This document shows positions 17,634 through 26,104 of a stretch of 64,000 nt of DNA, piece by piece. Numbering within the stretch: the stretch's first letter is position 1; every line of letters starts with the position of its first letter. Under the pieces are notes generated by a model. The model did not search any database. It worked only from the letters and a program-made list of their open reading frames with translations, and was not told where the DNA came from. Both the position numbers and the translations under genes were made by a program. Origin of the DNA: a gamma proteobacterium NOR5-3 (GTDB lineage Bacteria > Pseudomonadota > Gammaproteobacteria > Pseudomonadales > Halieaceae); NCBI GenBank assembly GCA_000158155.1, contig DS999405.1, positions 1,663,738-1,727,737 on the forward strand, given 5' to 3'.

Positions 17634-19829
17634 ATGAGTAAATGCATACCCAAGAGCCTCACTGGCAAGCCAGGTCGGCAGTACCGCATAAAGAAAATCC
17701 CGAGGTTGAGAGTCCGCCTGCGAGACCTACTTCTCACGGCCGTGCTGGGCACCAGTGCTGCGACAACGGCTCAGACCCAAGTGGACACCAAAGCCCCAGC
17801 TCTGGAAGAGATCATCGTCCGCGCCGAACTTCGAGACACTCCCTGGCTCTCTCAGCCATCGAGCAGCAGCATTATGGATGCGGCGCAGATACAGGAGCGC
17901 AACGCCATTCATCTGGAGAACCTGCTGTTGCTTGCGCCCAATGTGAATATCGCAGGAGGCAGTTCCCGGGCCCGCTTCTATCAGATACGCGGTGTCGGTG
18001 AACGCAGCCAGTTTGTTGACCCACTCAATCCTTCCGTGGGCCTGCTCATCGATGGCATAGACTTCAGCGGGCTTGGTAGCGGGGCCACGCTGTTCGATAT
18101 AGAGCAGGTAGAGGTTCTTCGCGGCCCCCAGGGAACCCTGCATGGCGCCAATGCTCTCGCGGGTCTGGTCAACATGCGTAGCGCGGCGCCAGAGCCGGAG
18201 TTTGGCGCCCGGCTGCAGTCCACCGTTGGCGATTACGGACGTCGCGAACTCGGTGTCAGCGTCACCGGACCGCTTGCCTCAGACGACCTCCTGTTTCGCA
18301 TCGCCGCGTTCACCCACCGCAGCGACGGATTTATGGACAACAGCTTTCTCAATCGCAGTGACACCAATGCGCGCGACGAAACTGTGCTGCGCACTCGTCT
18401 GCGCTGGCTTCCCAGTGCCCGCCAAAGCCTGGATATCACCCTGACCCGCATCGACGTGGACAATGGCTATGATGCGTTTTCCCTGGACAATACGCGCAGC
18501 ACCTTATCGGACATGCCCGGCAATGATCGCCAGGAAAGCGACGCAGCAGGACTGCATTATCGCCGGGAAGGCGATCGCATAATCACGGAAGTCATGGCCA
18601 GCGCCGCCACTTCCGACACCGACTACAGCTACGACGAAGACTGGAGCTTTGTAGGCATCGCTCCGGCACTCGAGTACTCCTCCTTTGACCGCTACCTGAG
18701 AAACAGAGACAGCTACAGTGCGCAGCTAAGGCTTTCATCGGCAGCGCCCCTTTCCACCTCCGTCGGCGCTCTGGACTGGACCGCAGGGCTCTATGCGCTG
18801 TCTGACGATGAATCCCTGCGCCGGGAATACACCTTCCTCAGCGAGGACTTTCGCAGCAGGTTCAAGGCGGAAACGCTGGCGGCCTACGGACAGCTGGATC
18901 TTGCACTCACGCAACAATGGACCCTCAGCGCCGGCCTTCGTCTTGCCCATCGCTTCATGGCTTATGACGATTCCAATGCAATCTCCAGCGAGCCAGAGAA
19001 CAACTTATGGGGCGGGAAACTTGCGCTCAAATATGAAACGGACGAACTGGGGATGCTCTATGCGGCAGTATCCCGGGGGTACCGCGCGGGCGGTGTGAAC
19101 GCGGGTATTCTTGCCTTCCCGGCGGCCGACAACGAGATATCGGATACCCTGGCTGACCTGCGCTTCTTTGATGAAGAGCTGCTTTACAACCTTGAAATCG
19201 GCCACAAGGGGCAGTTCCTGGAGGGTCGCCTGCAAAGCGCCTTGACCCTCTTTTACATGGATCGGAGCGACCAGCAGGTTCGAGGCTCCCTCGTGATTCC
19301 CCGGGGCGATGGCAGCACCGCCTTCGTAGATTACACAGACAATGCCGCCGCGGGCTACAACCTGGGCGTAGAGTGGGAACTGCGCGCCGTCGCCAGCGAC
19401 ACGCTTGAGGTATATCTGAACACCGGCTTACTGCGGGCGCGGTTTGACGAATACGTCAATGCCGATGGTCGGGACCTGAACGGGCGCGAGCAGGCGCACG
19501 CGCCGGGTTATCAGTTTGCCGCCGGTCTCAACTGGCGACCCGGCAAACACTGGCAGGCCGACCTCCAGTGGGAGGGCCGGGATTCTTTTTACTTCTCGGA
19601 CCGGCACGACGAGCAATCCGGTGCCTACACGCTGATCCATCTGCGCGTAGCCTATCAGCGTGAGAACTGGGAACTGGCGCTCTGGGGGCGCAACCTGCTG
19701 GACGAAGACTACTTTACCCGCGGGTTCGGCAGTTTCGGCAATGACCCTCGCAAAGGCTATATCACTGAAGCCTATCGACAATTTGCTGCCCCCCGGCAGC
19801 TAGGTTTGTCGCTGGAACTCCGCGTTTGA
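17634..19829 (+). CDS. TonB-dependent outer-membrane receptor, probable thiamine or thiamine-precursor uptake
   Basis: A 731-residue TonB-dependent receptor. After a long basic N-terminus and a signal peptide (about 30-47, ending TTAQ) comes a TonB-box-like EEIIVRA (about 58-64), a plug domain (about 65-190, with IRGVGERSQF and EQVEVLRGPQGTLHG) and a 22-strand barrel ending LGLSLELRV. The substrate is inferred from context: it is the first gene behind a TPP riboswitch and overlaps the pnuT-like gene. TPP-regulated TonB receptors in proteobacteria are predicted thiamine transporters. The last residue is Val and not the more usual aromatic. The start is fixed by the GAGGGAA site. Confidence 0.92.
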   Translation: MSKCIPKSLTGKPGRQYRIKKIPRLRVRLRDLLLTAVLGTSAATTAQTQVDTKAPALEEIIVRAELRDTPWLSQPSSSSIMDAAQIQERNAIHLENLLLLAPNVNIAGGSSRARFYQIRGVGERSQFVDPLNPSVGLLIDGIDFSGLGSGATLFDIEQVEVLRGPQGTLHGANALAGLVNMRSAAPEPEFGARLQSTVGDYGRRELGVSVTGPLASDDLLFRIAAFTHRSDGFMDNSFLNRSDTNARDETVLRTRLRWLPSARQSLDITLTRIDVDNGYDAFSLDNTRSTLSDMPGNDRQESDAAGLHYRREGDRIITEVMASAATSDTDYSYDEDWSFVGIAPALEYSSFDRYLRNRDSYSAQLRLSSAAPLSTSVGALDWTAGLYALSDDESLRREYTFLSEDFRSRFKAETLAAYGQLDLALTQQWTLSAGLRLAHRFMAYDDSNAISSEPENNLWGGKLALKYETDELGMLYAAVSRGYRAGGVNAGILAFPAADNEISDTLADLRFFDEELLYNLEIGHKGQFLEGRLQSALTLFYMDRSDQQVRGSLVIPRGDGSTAFVDYTDNAAAGYNLGVEWELRAVASDTLEVYLNTGLLRARFDEYVNADGRDLNGREQAHAPGYQFAAGLNWRPGKHWQADLQWEGRDSFYFSDRHDEQSGAYTLIHLRVAYQRENWELALWGRNLLDEDYFTRGFGSFGNDPRKGYITEAYRQFAAPRQLGLSLELRV

Positions 19830-20392
19830 ACGATGCATGGGAAGCTGGGGCGGTACTACTGGGGTTTGCTTACCTGATCCTGGCGATTCGGGAAATGCGT
19901 AGCTGCTGGATCGCCGGCGCAATGGCGTCCGGCATCTTCACCGGCATATTCTGGCAAGCCGGACTACCCATGCAGGCGCTGCTGCAGGTTTTTTATGTAG
20001 CGATGGCCGCCGTGGGTTGGTGGCACTGGGGCAAGGATGGCTCTGCGGATGCCCGCACTGTGAGTCGCGCGAACTGGCGCTACCACGCGCTGGTGCTCAG
20101 CGCCCTGGTGGCGCTCAGCGGCGCCACACTGCTGGCGCGCGACTCACTCAGTGACCTGCAATCCGTGGTAGACACCGTGAGTAGCTGGGGCGGCGTCCTT
20201 GCCACCTGGATGGTGACACGCAAAAAGCTGGAAGCATGGATCTATTGGATAGCCATTGATGCGCTGACCGCCGGACTGTATCTGGACGCGGGATTACTGG
20301 CATCATCTGCGCTTTATATTGTTTACACAGGATTGGCCTTTATCGCATGGAAGCAGTGGCACAGCAGCTTGCGTCTACACCACAAGACCTAG
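19826..20392 (+). CDS. pnuT: PnuC-family transporter, probable thiamine uptake protein PnuT
   Basis: Inner-membrane facilitator of the PnuC/NMN transporter family, 188 residues with about seven hydrophobic helices. Family features include GIFTGIFWQAGL, the QVFYVAMAAVGWWHWGK stretch near residue 60 and EAWIYWIAIDALTAGLYL near 135. PnuC proteins behind TPP riboswitches are thiamine-specific (PnuT), as opposed to nicotinamide riboside. The only in-frame start at the right place is a TTG at 19826 that overlaps the receptor stop (TTGA), an unusual codon suggesting low or coupled translation. Transported thiamine would be trapped by the downstream kinase. Confidence 0.88.
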   Translation: MNDAWEAGAVLLGFAYLILAIREMRSCWIAGAMASGIFTGIFWQAGLPMQALLQVFYVAMAAVGWWHWGKDGSADARTVSRANWRYHALVLSALVALSGATLLARDSLSDLQSVVDTVSSWGGVLATWMVTRKKLEAWIYWIAIDALTAGLYLDAGLLASSALYIVYTGLAFIAWKQWHSSLRLHHKT

Positions 20393-21219
20393 TCGACGAG
20401 GTCTGCGGAAGCTTTGCCCTGTGGGCACCGCAGCTAAGCCGCGCGCCGGTACCGGGTGACGTACTGTCCGGGGGTTACAACCACCACGTGCAGCTTCTCC
20501 AAGGGCAGGGACAATGCTGGGTGCTTCGCATTGACCGGCGCATTCGTGATGCTTCTCAGCGCGAACTGGAGGCTGAAATACACAGGGAGGCTGCAGCCAG
20601 TAACATCGCGCCCCGACTGGACTACAGTGACCCCCAACGTGGCGTGACCATCATGGAGTGGATCGACGGGCAGCGGGACAATAAAAGCGCTGGAGAGAAC
20701 CTGGCGGGGCTCCTGAGATGTGTTCACGCTCTGACACCTCGGGGGCAGCGCATCGAGTCCTGCGAGGTTTTGAACCACTACCGGGCTTTACTCGCAGCGG
20801 ATGGCCCTTTAGCGGGGCTGCTTCGTGCAGCCAGCCATCTTATCGATCCCGCATTAAAAACCATCGGTACCGCCGACAATGTAAAGGAGGTGCTATGCCA
20901 CAACGATTTGCTGTCTGCAAACCGCTTACAACGCGGCGACCGACTGTATGCGCTGGACTGGGAATACGCGGGCGTGGGAGACCCGCTATTCGATCTTGCG
21001 GTATGTGCCTCCGAACTGTCAGGCAACAGGACTACTCAACTTCTTGAGCGCTACCTGATGCGACCGCCCACGCCTGCAGAAACCATGCGCTTTGAAGCCC
21101 AGCGTCTGATTTACGCCTGCATCGAAGCCTGCTGGTTTAACGTGCACCAGACCGGCGCTCCCGAGGCAGCACAAGCCCACCAGAAGCTCGCTGCTCTGCT
21201 CCAGCGCGGGAACCGATAA
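20347..21219 (+). CDS. APH/choline-kinase-type phosphotransferase, probable thiamine kinase
   Basis: A 290-residue kinase of the aminoglycoside/choline phosphotransferase fold. The Brenner-type catalytic motif is LCHNDLLSANRL (HND at 185-187, N192) and the metal-binding Asp lies in YALDWEYAGVGDP (D204). A nucleotide-binding loop is suggested by SGGYNHHVQL (about 41-50). In a TPP-riboswitch operon after PnuT, the expected substrate is thiamine (ThiK-like, giving thiamine phosphate). The start overlaps pnuT by 46 bp. The fold is certain; the substrate is inferred from context only. Confidence 0.82.
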   Translation: MEAVAQQLASTPQDLVDEVCGSFALWAPQLSRAPVPGDVLSGGYNHHVQLLQGQGQCWVLRIDRRIRDASQRELEAEIHREAAASNIAPRLDYSDPQRGVTIMEWIDGQRDNKSAGENLAGLLRCVHALTPRGQRIESCEVLNHYRALLAADGPLAGLLRAASHLIDPALKTIGTADNVKEVLCHNDLLSANRLQRGDRLYALDWEYAGVGDPLFDLAVCASELSGNRTTQLLERYLMRPPTPAETMRFEAQRLIYACIEACWFNVHQTGAPEAAQAHQKLAALLQRGNR

Positions 21220-22091
21220 TGGGAGCCTGGCACATCCTGGGAGCCGGAGCCATAGGTAGCCTCATCACCCATCGCATGCTGCAATCACAATGCACCTGTA
21301 CCCTACTGCATCACCATAACGGCGTCAGTTCACGATCGTTGATCGATGGAGAAAACACCGTAGAACTGCCCGTACAGCCTTTGCAGTCGCTGGCTTCAAA
21401 GAGCATTGATCGATTATTGCTCACGACCAAGGCGGGGCAGTTGATCGACGCTCTCAGACTGGCGAGTCCGTTTCTGTCACAGCATGCCGTGATCGCCTGC
21501 ACGGCCAATGGCCTGGGGTTTGAAGACGCCTTTAGCCAGGTGCTCCCCGGTCACAGCCTGTATCGTGCAGTGAGTACCGCAGCAGCCTTTAGAGATCACA
21601 AGGCGGCTGTGCATATTGTTGCAAATGGAATGACGCGCATCGGCGCGCCGGATACCGCCGCAGTCGCTCCTTACTGGTTTGAAGACAGCCTCGCATTACT
21701 TCCGGGCTGGCGCTGGGAGTCGCCCCTGACAACCGCTATCGGCGAGAAGTTCGCCATCAACTGCGTCATCAACCCCCTCACCGCAACCCTTGAGTGTCGC
21801 AATGGTGAGTTACTTTCTCATGGAGGGGCCGGCCCTGAGCTGCAAGCGCTTTGTCAGGAAAGTGAACCGGCGCTGAGAAGGCTTGGACTTTGGAGCCGTG
21901 AAAGCCCGTTACTCGATGCAGCAGTGAGCGTCTGCGGAAGTACCGCACAGAACCAGTCCTCGATGTTGCAGGATAAGCTCGCCGGCCGCGCAACGGAGAT
22001 TAACTTCCTCAACGGCGAACTCCTGCGCCGCGCCCGGCCCCTTGGGCTGGAGTTGCCCATCAACCAGACCTTGGTGAAAGCCTTGGGCTAA
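21219..22091 (+). CDS. panE: 2-dehydropantoate 2-reductase (ketopantoate reductase, PanE/ApbA)
   Basis: NADPH-dependent reduction of ketopantoate to pantoate in pantothenate/CoA synthesis. The 290-residue protein has the Rossmann motif GAGAIG (8-13). All key active-site residues align with E. coli PanE: N97 (TANGLG), K177, N181 and N185 (KFAINCVINPLTA), S247 (SSMLQD) and E260 (ATEINFLNG). It starts in a TAATG overlap with the kinase gene, so it is translationally coupled into the TPP-regulated operon. In Salmonella, panE (apbA) mutants show a thiamine-related phenotype, which gives a known link between the pathways. Its stop overlaps the convergent kinase gene. Confidence 0.92.
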   Translation: MGAWHILGAGAIGSLITHRMLQSQCTCTLLHHHNGVSSRSLIDGENTVELPVQPLQSLASKSIDRLLLTTKAGQLIDALRLASPFLSQHAVIACTANGLGFEDAFSQVLPGHSLYRAVSTAAAFRDHKAAVHIVANGMTRIGAPDTAAVAPYWFEDSLALLPGWRWESPLTTAIGEKFAINCVINPLTATLECRNGELLSHGGAGPELQALCQESEPALRRLGLWSRESPLLDAAVSVCGSTAQNQSSMLQDKLAGRATEINFLNGELLRRARPLGLELPINQTLVKALG

Positions 22092-23494
22092 TCCATCAAA
22101 AAACCGCGAAGCTCGCCAAGCAATTGCGCCAGCGCCTGCTGGATATCCAAAACCCCCGCGCCCTGGGGTAAAGACAGTTGACGCGCCTGGGATCGATCGT
22201 CCCTCAACCCCCGAAGCTGTAAAAGACAGCGTCCGAGTTCGCAATCCACCTGAAGTGCCAACTGCCGCTGCGCAATGCAGGCATTGCGCCTGCCGGCAGA
22301 ACTCAACGTGTACCTGTCGTCGCTGGCAGACCCCGACCCAAGCACTACCGCATGTTCCGACTGCTCCTTGAACAGCAGGGTCAGTAGCGCGTGCAGCTCA
22401 TCCTCATTCGCCGCAAGCATCTTATTGTCAGGCAGCACATTTATACGGGGGGTCTCGATGGAGATACAGGGTCCGGGCATCATCAGTACAAGGGTCAGCA
22501 GAACGCCAGGCGCCAGTATGGAAGCAATAAGCAGGCCTCGGGCGCCGAAGCTTCCCCGTTCCCAGTAGTCAATCAACCGGGCTTGCGCGTTCTGCCACAG
22601 CGGCACACGTACCAGCTTTCGGGGCAAGCGTGATGCAAAGACACTGTCATGGATCGGCTGGGAAACCGTATGCAGCGATAGATCCGAGAAATTCGCCGCG
22701 GGGAACAAGCAACGCAGATCCCGCAAATGCTCCCGCAGTTCGAAAGTACCCCCCGGCCGATCCGCTGGCTCTGCAGCCAGCAATGCCCGCAGTAATCCCT
22801 CTAAAGCGGCGGTTTCCGATGGTCCCAGTCCCGCAATAGCTGGCACCGCCCCTAATCCCGCCCGCAGCCGGCGAACGTCGAGTTCGCTGCCGTTAAAAAA
22901 CGGATGCACGCCGTAGAGCATGCGGTACAACAACAGGCCTAAAGCAAAAAAGTCGCTCGCCAGAGCCGCCTGATCACCGCGAGACTGCTCTGGAGACAGT
23001 GCCTGGGGACTGCTCGCGGACCACTGCTCTCCCACAAGTTGAGATACCCCGAAGTCCGTCAGCACAGCGCGTCCGTCAACGGTAAGCAGCACGTTTGCCG
23101 GCTTGATATCGCCGTGCACTACAGCCGCTCGACGCAGCGCCGCAAGAGCGGCGGCGAGATCTGTCAGCAGCGCCAGCGCATTCGCCGGTGTGATGCGATG
23201 AACATGCCCGAGCAACGCTTCCAGACTACAGCCTGGCACATACTGCACCACCAGCGCGAGGCGGCCTCCCGCACTGACGACATCGTATACATGGACGGTC
23301 TGGGGACTCTGCACCTGCATGAGATGTCGGGCCTCGGCCACCGCTCGTCGACGGACAGAAAGTGATCCACTGAGATGATAGAGCTTGATGCAGACACGCC
23401 GCTTAAGACGCGTATCAAAGGCCAGATAGACGTCGGCCTGCCCTCCAGAACCCAATCTGCGCAACAAACGGTACTGTGAGAGTCCCCGGATCAC
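22088..23494 (-). CDS. Hanks-type serine/threonine protein kinase with one membrane segment
   Basis: A 468-residue protein. The N-terminal kinase domain (about 8-265) has a glycine loop GSGGQADVY (15-23), ATP lysine K37 (CIKLY), helix-C Glu near 54, catalytic loop HGDIKPAN (127-134), DFG (147-149) and an APE-like SPEQ. The usual HRD arginine is Gly, so it is a non-RD kinase, probably not controlled by activation-loop phosphorylation. One transmembrane helix lies at about 320-340, followed by a roughly 125-residue presumably periplasmic region without a recognised domain. It starts at a GTG 15 bp after the FHA-sigma54 regulator gene and is probably co-transcribed with it. Ends convergent with panE. 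Confidence 0.92.
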   Translation of the reverse strand: MIRGLSQYRLLRRLGSGGQADVYLAFDTRLKRRVCIKLYHLSGSLSVRRRAVAEARHLMQVQSPQTVHVYDVVSAGGRLALVVQYVPGCSLEALLGHVHRITPANALALLTDLAAALAALRRAAVVHGDIKPANVLLTVDGRAVLTDFGVSQLVGEQWSASSPQALSPEQSRGDQAALASDFFALGLLLYRMLYGVHPFFNGSELDVRRLRAGLGAVPAIAGLGPSETAALEGLLRALLAAEPADRPGGTFELREHLRDLRCLFPAANFSDLSLHTVSQPIHDSVFASRLPRKLVRVPLWQNAQARLIDYWERGSFGARGLLIASILAPGVLLTLVLMMPGPCISIETPRINVLPDNKMLAANEDELHALLTLLFKEQSEHAVVLGSGSASDDRYTLSSAGRRNACIAQRQLALQVDCELGRCLLQLRGLRDDRSQARQLSLPQGAGVLDIQQALAQLLGELRGFLMD

Positions 23495-23509
23495 CGATCG
23501 ACAGAGTCC

Positions 23510-25129
23510 CTAACGCTTGAGAATCTCAGGCAGGTCAGCGGCGCTGACACCGCTGGCGCGGAGTCGCGTCTTGAGGCCCTGCTGAGACACGGCCAGACGA
23601 TCGGCAGTAGCGCGCAGGTCCCCCCGACAGGCATCCAGTGCGGCGAGCATTTCGCCCAAAGGTACATCGGCGGCGAGACGACATTCGCGCAACGTCTCGA
23701 GGCGTCGATAGATTGCAGAGCGGGACACGCCCAACTCCCGGGCGATGGTTGACACCTCATACCTGGCCGCCTTCCAGGCAGCAATAAAATCCTCATCTGA
23801 AACATCGGCCAGCCGCGGCGTCGGACTCTCATTCACCTGTGGGGCCGACTCTTGCTCTTCAAGCATCATCGGACCTGGGGAAGGCGTGATGGCAAGTCGC
23901 GTTCTAATCGCGTCGGGAAGCTGCAATCCCTCCCGGGAGCAACTGCTGATCTGTGCAACGGTATGCTGTAATTCCCGGATATTGCCTGGCCAGTGATAGA
24001 TCAGAAACTGCTCAAAAAGTCGTGCCCAGCGTCTAACACTGCTTTCGCTGTCGCCGACATTCCAGACGTCACCATGGGCTTTTGCGGACTCGTCAAACAG
24101 GTTGGCCGCCAACAGCGCCACATCCTCACTGCGCTGCGCGAGAGCGGGCAACGATATTTCCTGTGCACCGAGCCGATAGCGAAGCGCGGGACGAAAACGT
24201 TCTCGAAGTTCATCAGGATTGTGTTCCATGGCAGCGATCACCCGCAGATCCACGCGCTCGGTTTTACCACCAACCACCTGAATTTCACGTTCCTGCAAGG
24301 CACGCAAAAGCATGGGCTGCAGCGTTTCCGGTGTGTCCCCCACCTCGTCCAGAAACAGCGTGCCACCATCAGCCTGCTGAAAAAAACCCGCTCGGTTGCT
24401 GTCGGCGCCGGTGTAGGCGCCTTTTCGTGCACCAAACAAACTCGCGCTTGCGATCTCCACGGGCAGAGCGGCCATGTTTACCGCCACCCAGGGACCACAA
24501 GACCGGCTACTCAGGGCGTGAATTGCACGGGCAATGCGCTCTTTTCCACTACCGGTGGGTCCCACGAGCAAAACATCATCCGGCGATCGGGCAGCAAGCG
24601 CAGCATTGTCGCGCAGTTGCTGCATCGCAGGACTCACACCCCGGAGAGACGCCAGTACCTCATCGGTGTCTTGCTGCCAAGACATAGGGTCCTGCAAGCG
24701 AATATGCAGTACAACGCGCTGCGCCAGACTGACAACCAGACCTTGTTGTAACTGGTGCTCACTGAACAGCGCCTGCGCGGGAAGCTCCTGGCCGTTGACG
24801 CGTAATCGCGAGCGTCCGGGTTTTCGGTTCAAGTGCCAGGTGGTTCCGTGACGCAGTAGGGAGAAAGCCTCCCGACTGACGTAGCTGTCACCGATACCTT
24901 CACCTTGCTGGCCGGCTAACGCGGTAAAGTCAGGGTAGTGCCTACCGAACACCAGAGAATCGTCAGTACAGGGAATCCGGCACAGCTCACCAATGCGTGA
25001 TGTGTCTGGATGAAAAGCGATCACAACACACAATTCCTGCCGCGCGTCTTGATCTAACGCTGCATCGCACAGCGCCTCATCCATAGTATCGATGGAGCGA
25101 GTTTTATCGCCCTTGCCTGGATTCCCCAC
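23510..25129 (-). CDS. FHA-domain sigma54-dependent transcriptional activator with two C-terminal HTH motifs
   Basis: A 539-residue enhancer-binding protein. An FHA-like domain occupies about 45-145 (FGRHY, SYVSREAF, RLRVNGQEL), but the conserved FHA Ser-x-x-His is VSREA, so phosphothreonine binding is uncertain. The AAA+ domain (about 163-405) has Walker A GPTGSGKE (190-197), the sigma54 loop as GAYTGA (237-242, F to Y), Walker B GGTLFLDEVG (255-264) and WPGNIRELQ (380-388). Unusually, two Fis-like helix-turn-helix segments follow: about 457-477 (VSTIARELGVSRSAIYRRLE) and 503-524 (RATADRLAVSQQGLKTRL). The GTG start at 25129 is supported by an AGGGGG site. It lies upstream of the kinase gene, which probably feeds its FHA domain. 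Confidence 0.9.
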   Translation of the reverse strand: MGNPGKGDKTRSIDTMDEALCDAALDQDARQELCVVIAFHPDTSRIGELCRIPCTDDSLVFGRHYPDFTALAGQQGEGIGDSYVSREAFSLLRHGTTWHLNRKPGRSRLRVNGQELPAQALFSEHQLQQGLVVSLAQRVVLHIRLQDPMSWQQDTDEVLASLRGVSPAMQQLRDNAALAARSPDDVLLVGPTGSGKERIARAIHALSSRSCGPWVAVNMAALPVEIASASLFGARKGAYTGADSNRAGFFQQADGGTLFLDEVGDTPETLQPMLLRALQEREIQVVGGKTERVDLRVIAAMEHNPDELRERFRPALRYRLGAQEISLPALAQRSEDVALLAANLFDESAKAHGDVWNVGDSESSVRRWARLFEQFLIYHWPGNIRELQHTVAQISSCSREGLQLPDAIRTRLAITPSPGPMMLEEQESAPQVNESPTPRLADVSDEDFIAAWKAARYEVSTIARELGVSRSAIYRRLETLRECRLAADVPLGEMLAALDACRGDLRATADRLAVSQQGLKTRLRASGVSAADLPEILKR

Positions 25130-25225
25130 TTGAACCCCCTGTTAATCTGATCTTTTTTCGAGACGCCGTCGACGACTGAGACTCTGAGCATAGCAGGCAG
25201 TGCTAAGGGACTCTAACCCACGCTA

Positions 25226-26104
25226 TCAGCCAAGAATGAGCACGGCAGAAAGCCCCAGCAGCCAGAGGCCCGCGCTGCGATACAGAATATCCCCAAAAAC
25301 CCGCGCCCCCGGCTCTTGATTACAGGCAACATCTGCGAGCTCGCATAACAGCTGTGGAGCCGGGGTGGTATCAGCAAAATGCGCCAGGGGAGCGCGCTGA
25401 CTCACTGCCATAAAGTCGCCGCTCAAAGCGAAAGTCAGCCCCAAAATACGCGCCGGAATCCAATCCGCCCAGCGCAGCACCTGTAAATAGCCGGGTCCAC
25501 GATTGTCCGCCGCGAGCAAAGCGACGGCCCGATAAACCACCGCCGCAATCGGTCCCGCCACGGCAAAATAAAACAACGGTGCAAACCACCGCGCGTACCC
25601 GCTGTAAACCAGTCGCTGTAATGCCTGATCCCTGTCCGGCGTCTTTGTGCTCCCTTCTTGCTGACCGTCATCGCCGGGCGCCTCCTCGCTGTCCTGAGAA
25701 TCCGCTTGCAGGTCGCCGTCGTGAAGTGCATCGGCCATCGCTTCGGGTTCCGGTGCCCACAAACCTTCAAGCGCAGCACCGGCTGCCTGAGGATTTTCAG
25801 ACGCGCGGGCTTCGTAGCGCTCCAGCACCGTGTGAAAATCGTCACGCCCCAGACTCCAGACAAACAGACCCGCCGTGGCGAGAAGCTCCGCTAATCCAAA
25901 CAGCCATCCATCCAGCACAGATAAAGCCCAATACGCGGCCACTGCGATAACGCCCAGCGTCGTCAAAACACGGAGAATCTGTGCCGACAGGCGCGCAGCC
26001 ACAAAATCATCCCACAGGAACAACCATCGATCCCGTTGTAAAAAGTTATCGGGCTGTATGACTTGCTGAAGGGACAGAGCAATGATCATGGCAAGAAATG
26101 TCAT
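25226..26104 (-). CDS. ampE: AmpE-like integral membrane protein
   Basis: An inner-membrane protein (292 residues) of the AmpE/CobD-related family. It begins with a membrane segment MTFLAMIIALSLQQV, has further helices near 45-75, 185-210 and 275-292, and an acidic, Gln/Asp-rich cytoplasmic insertion around 115-165. Position is decisive: the ATG overlaps the ampD stop (ATGA), the classical ampDE operon. AmpE is described as a regulatory membrane protein linked to beta-lactamase induction, but its biochemical activity is not settled. Confidence 0.88.
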   Translation of the reverse strand: MTFLAMIIALSLQQVIQPDNFLQRDRWLFLWDDFVAARLSAQILRVLTTLGVIAVAAYWALSVLDGWLFGLAELLATAGLFVWSLGRDDFHTVLERYEARASENPQAAGAALEGLWAPEPEAMADALHDGDLQADSQDSEEAPGDDGQQEGSTKTPDRDQALQRLVYSGYARWFAPLFYFAVAGPIAAVVYRAVALLAADNRGPGYLQVLRWADWIPARILGLTFALSGDFMAVSQRAPLAHFADTTPAPQLLCELADVACNQEPGARVFGDILYRSAGLWLLGLSAVLILG

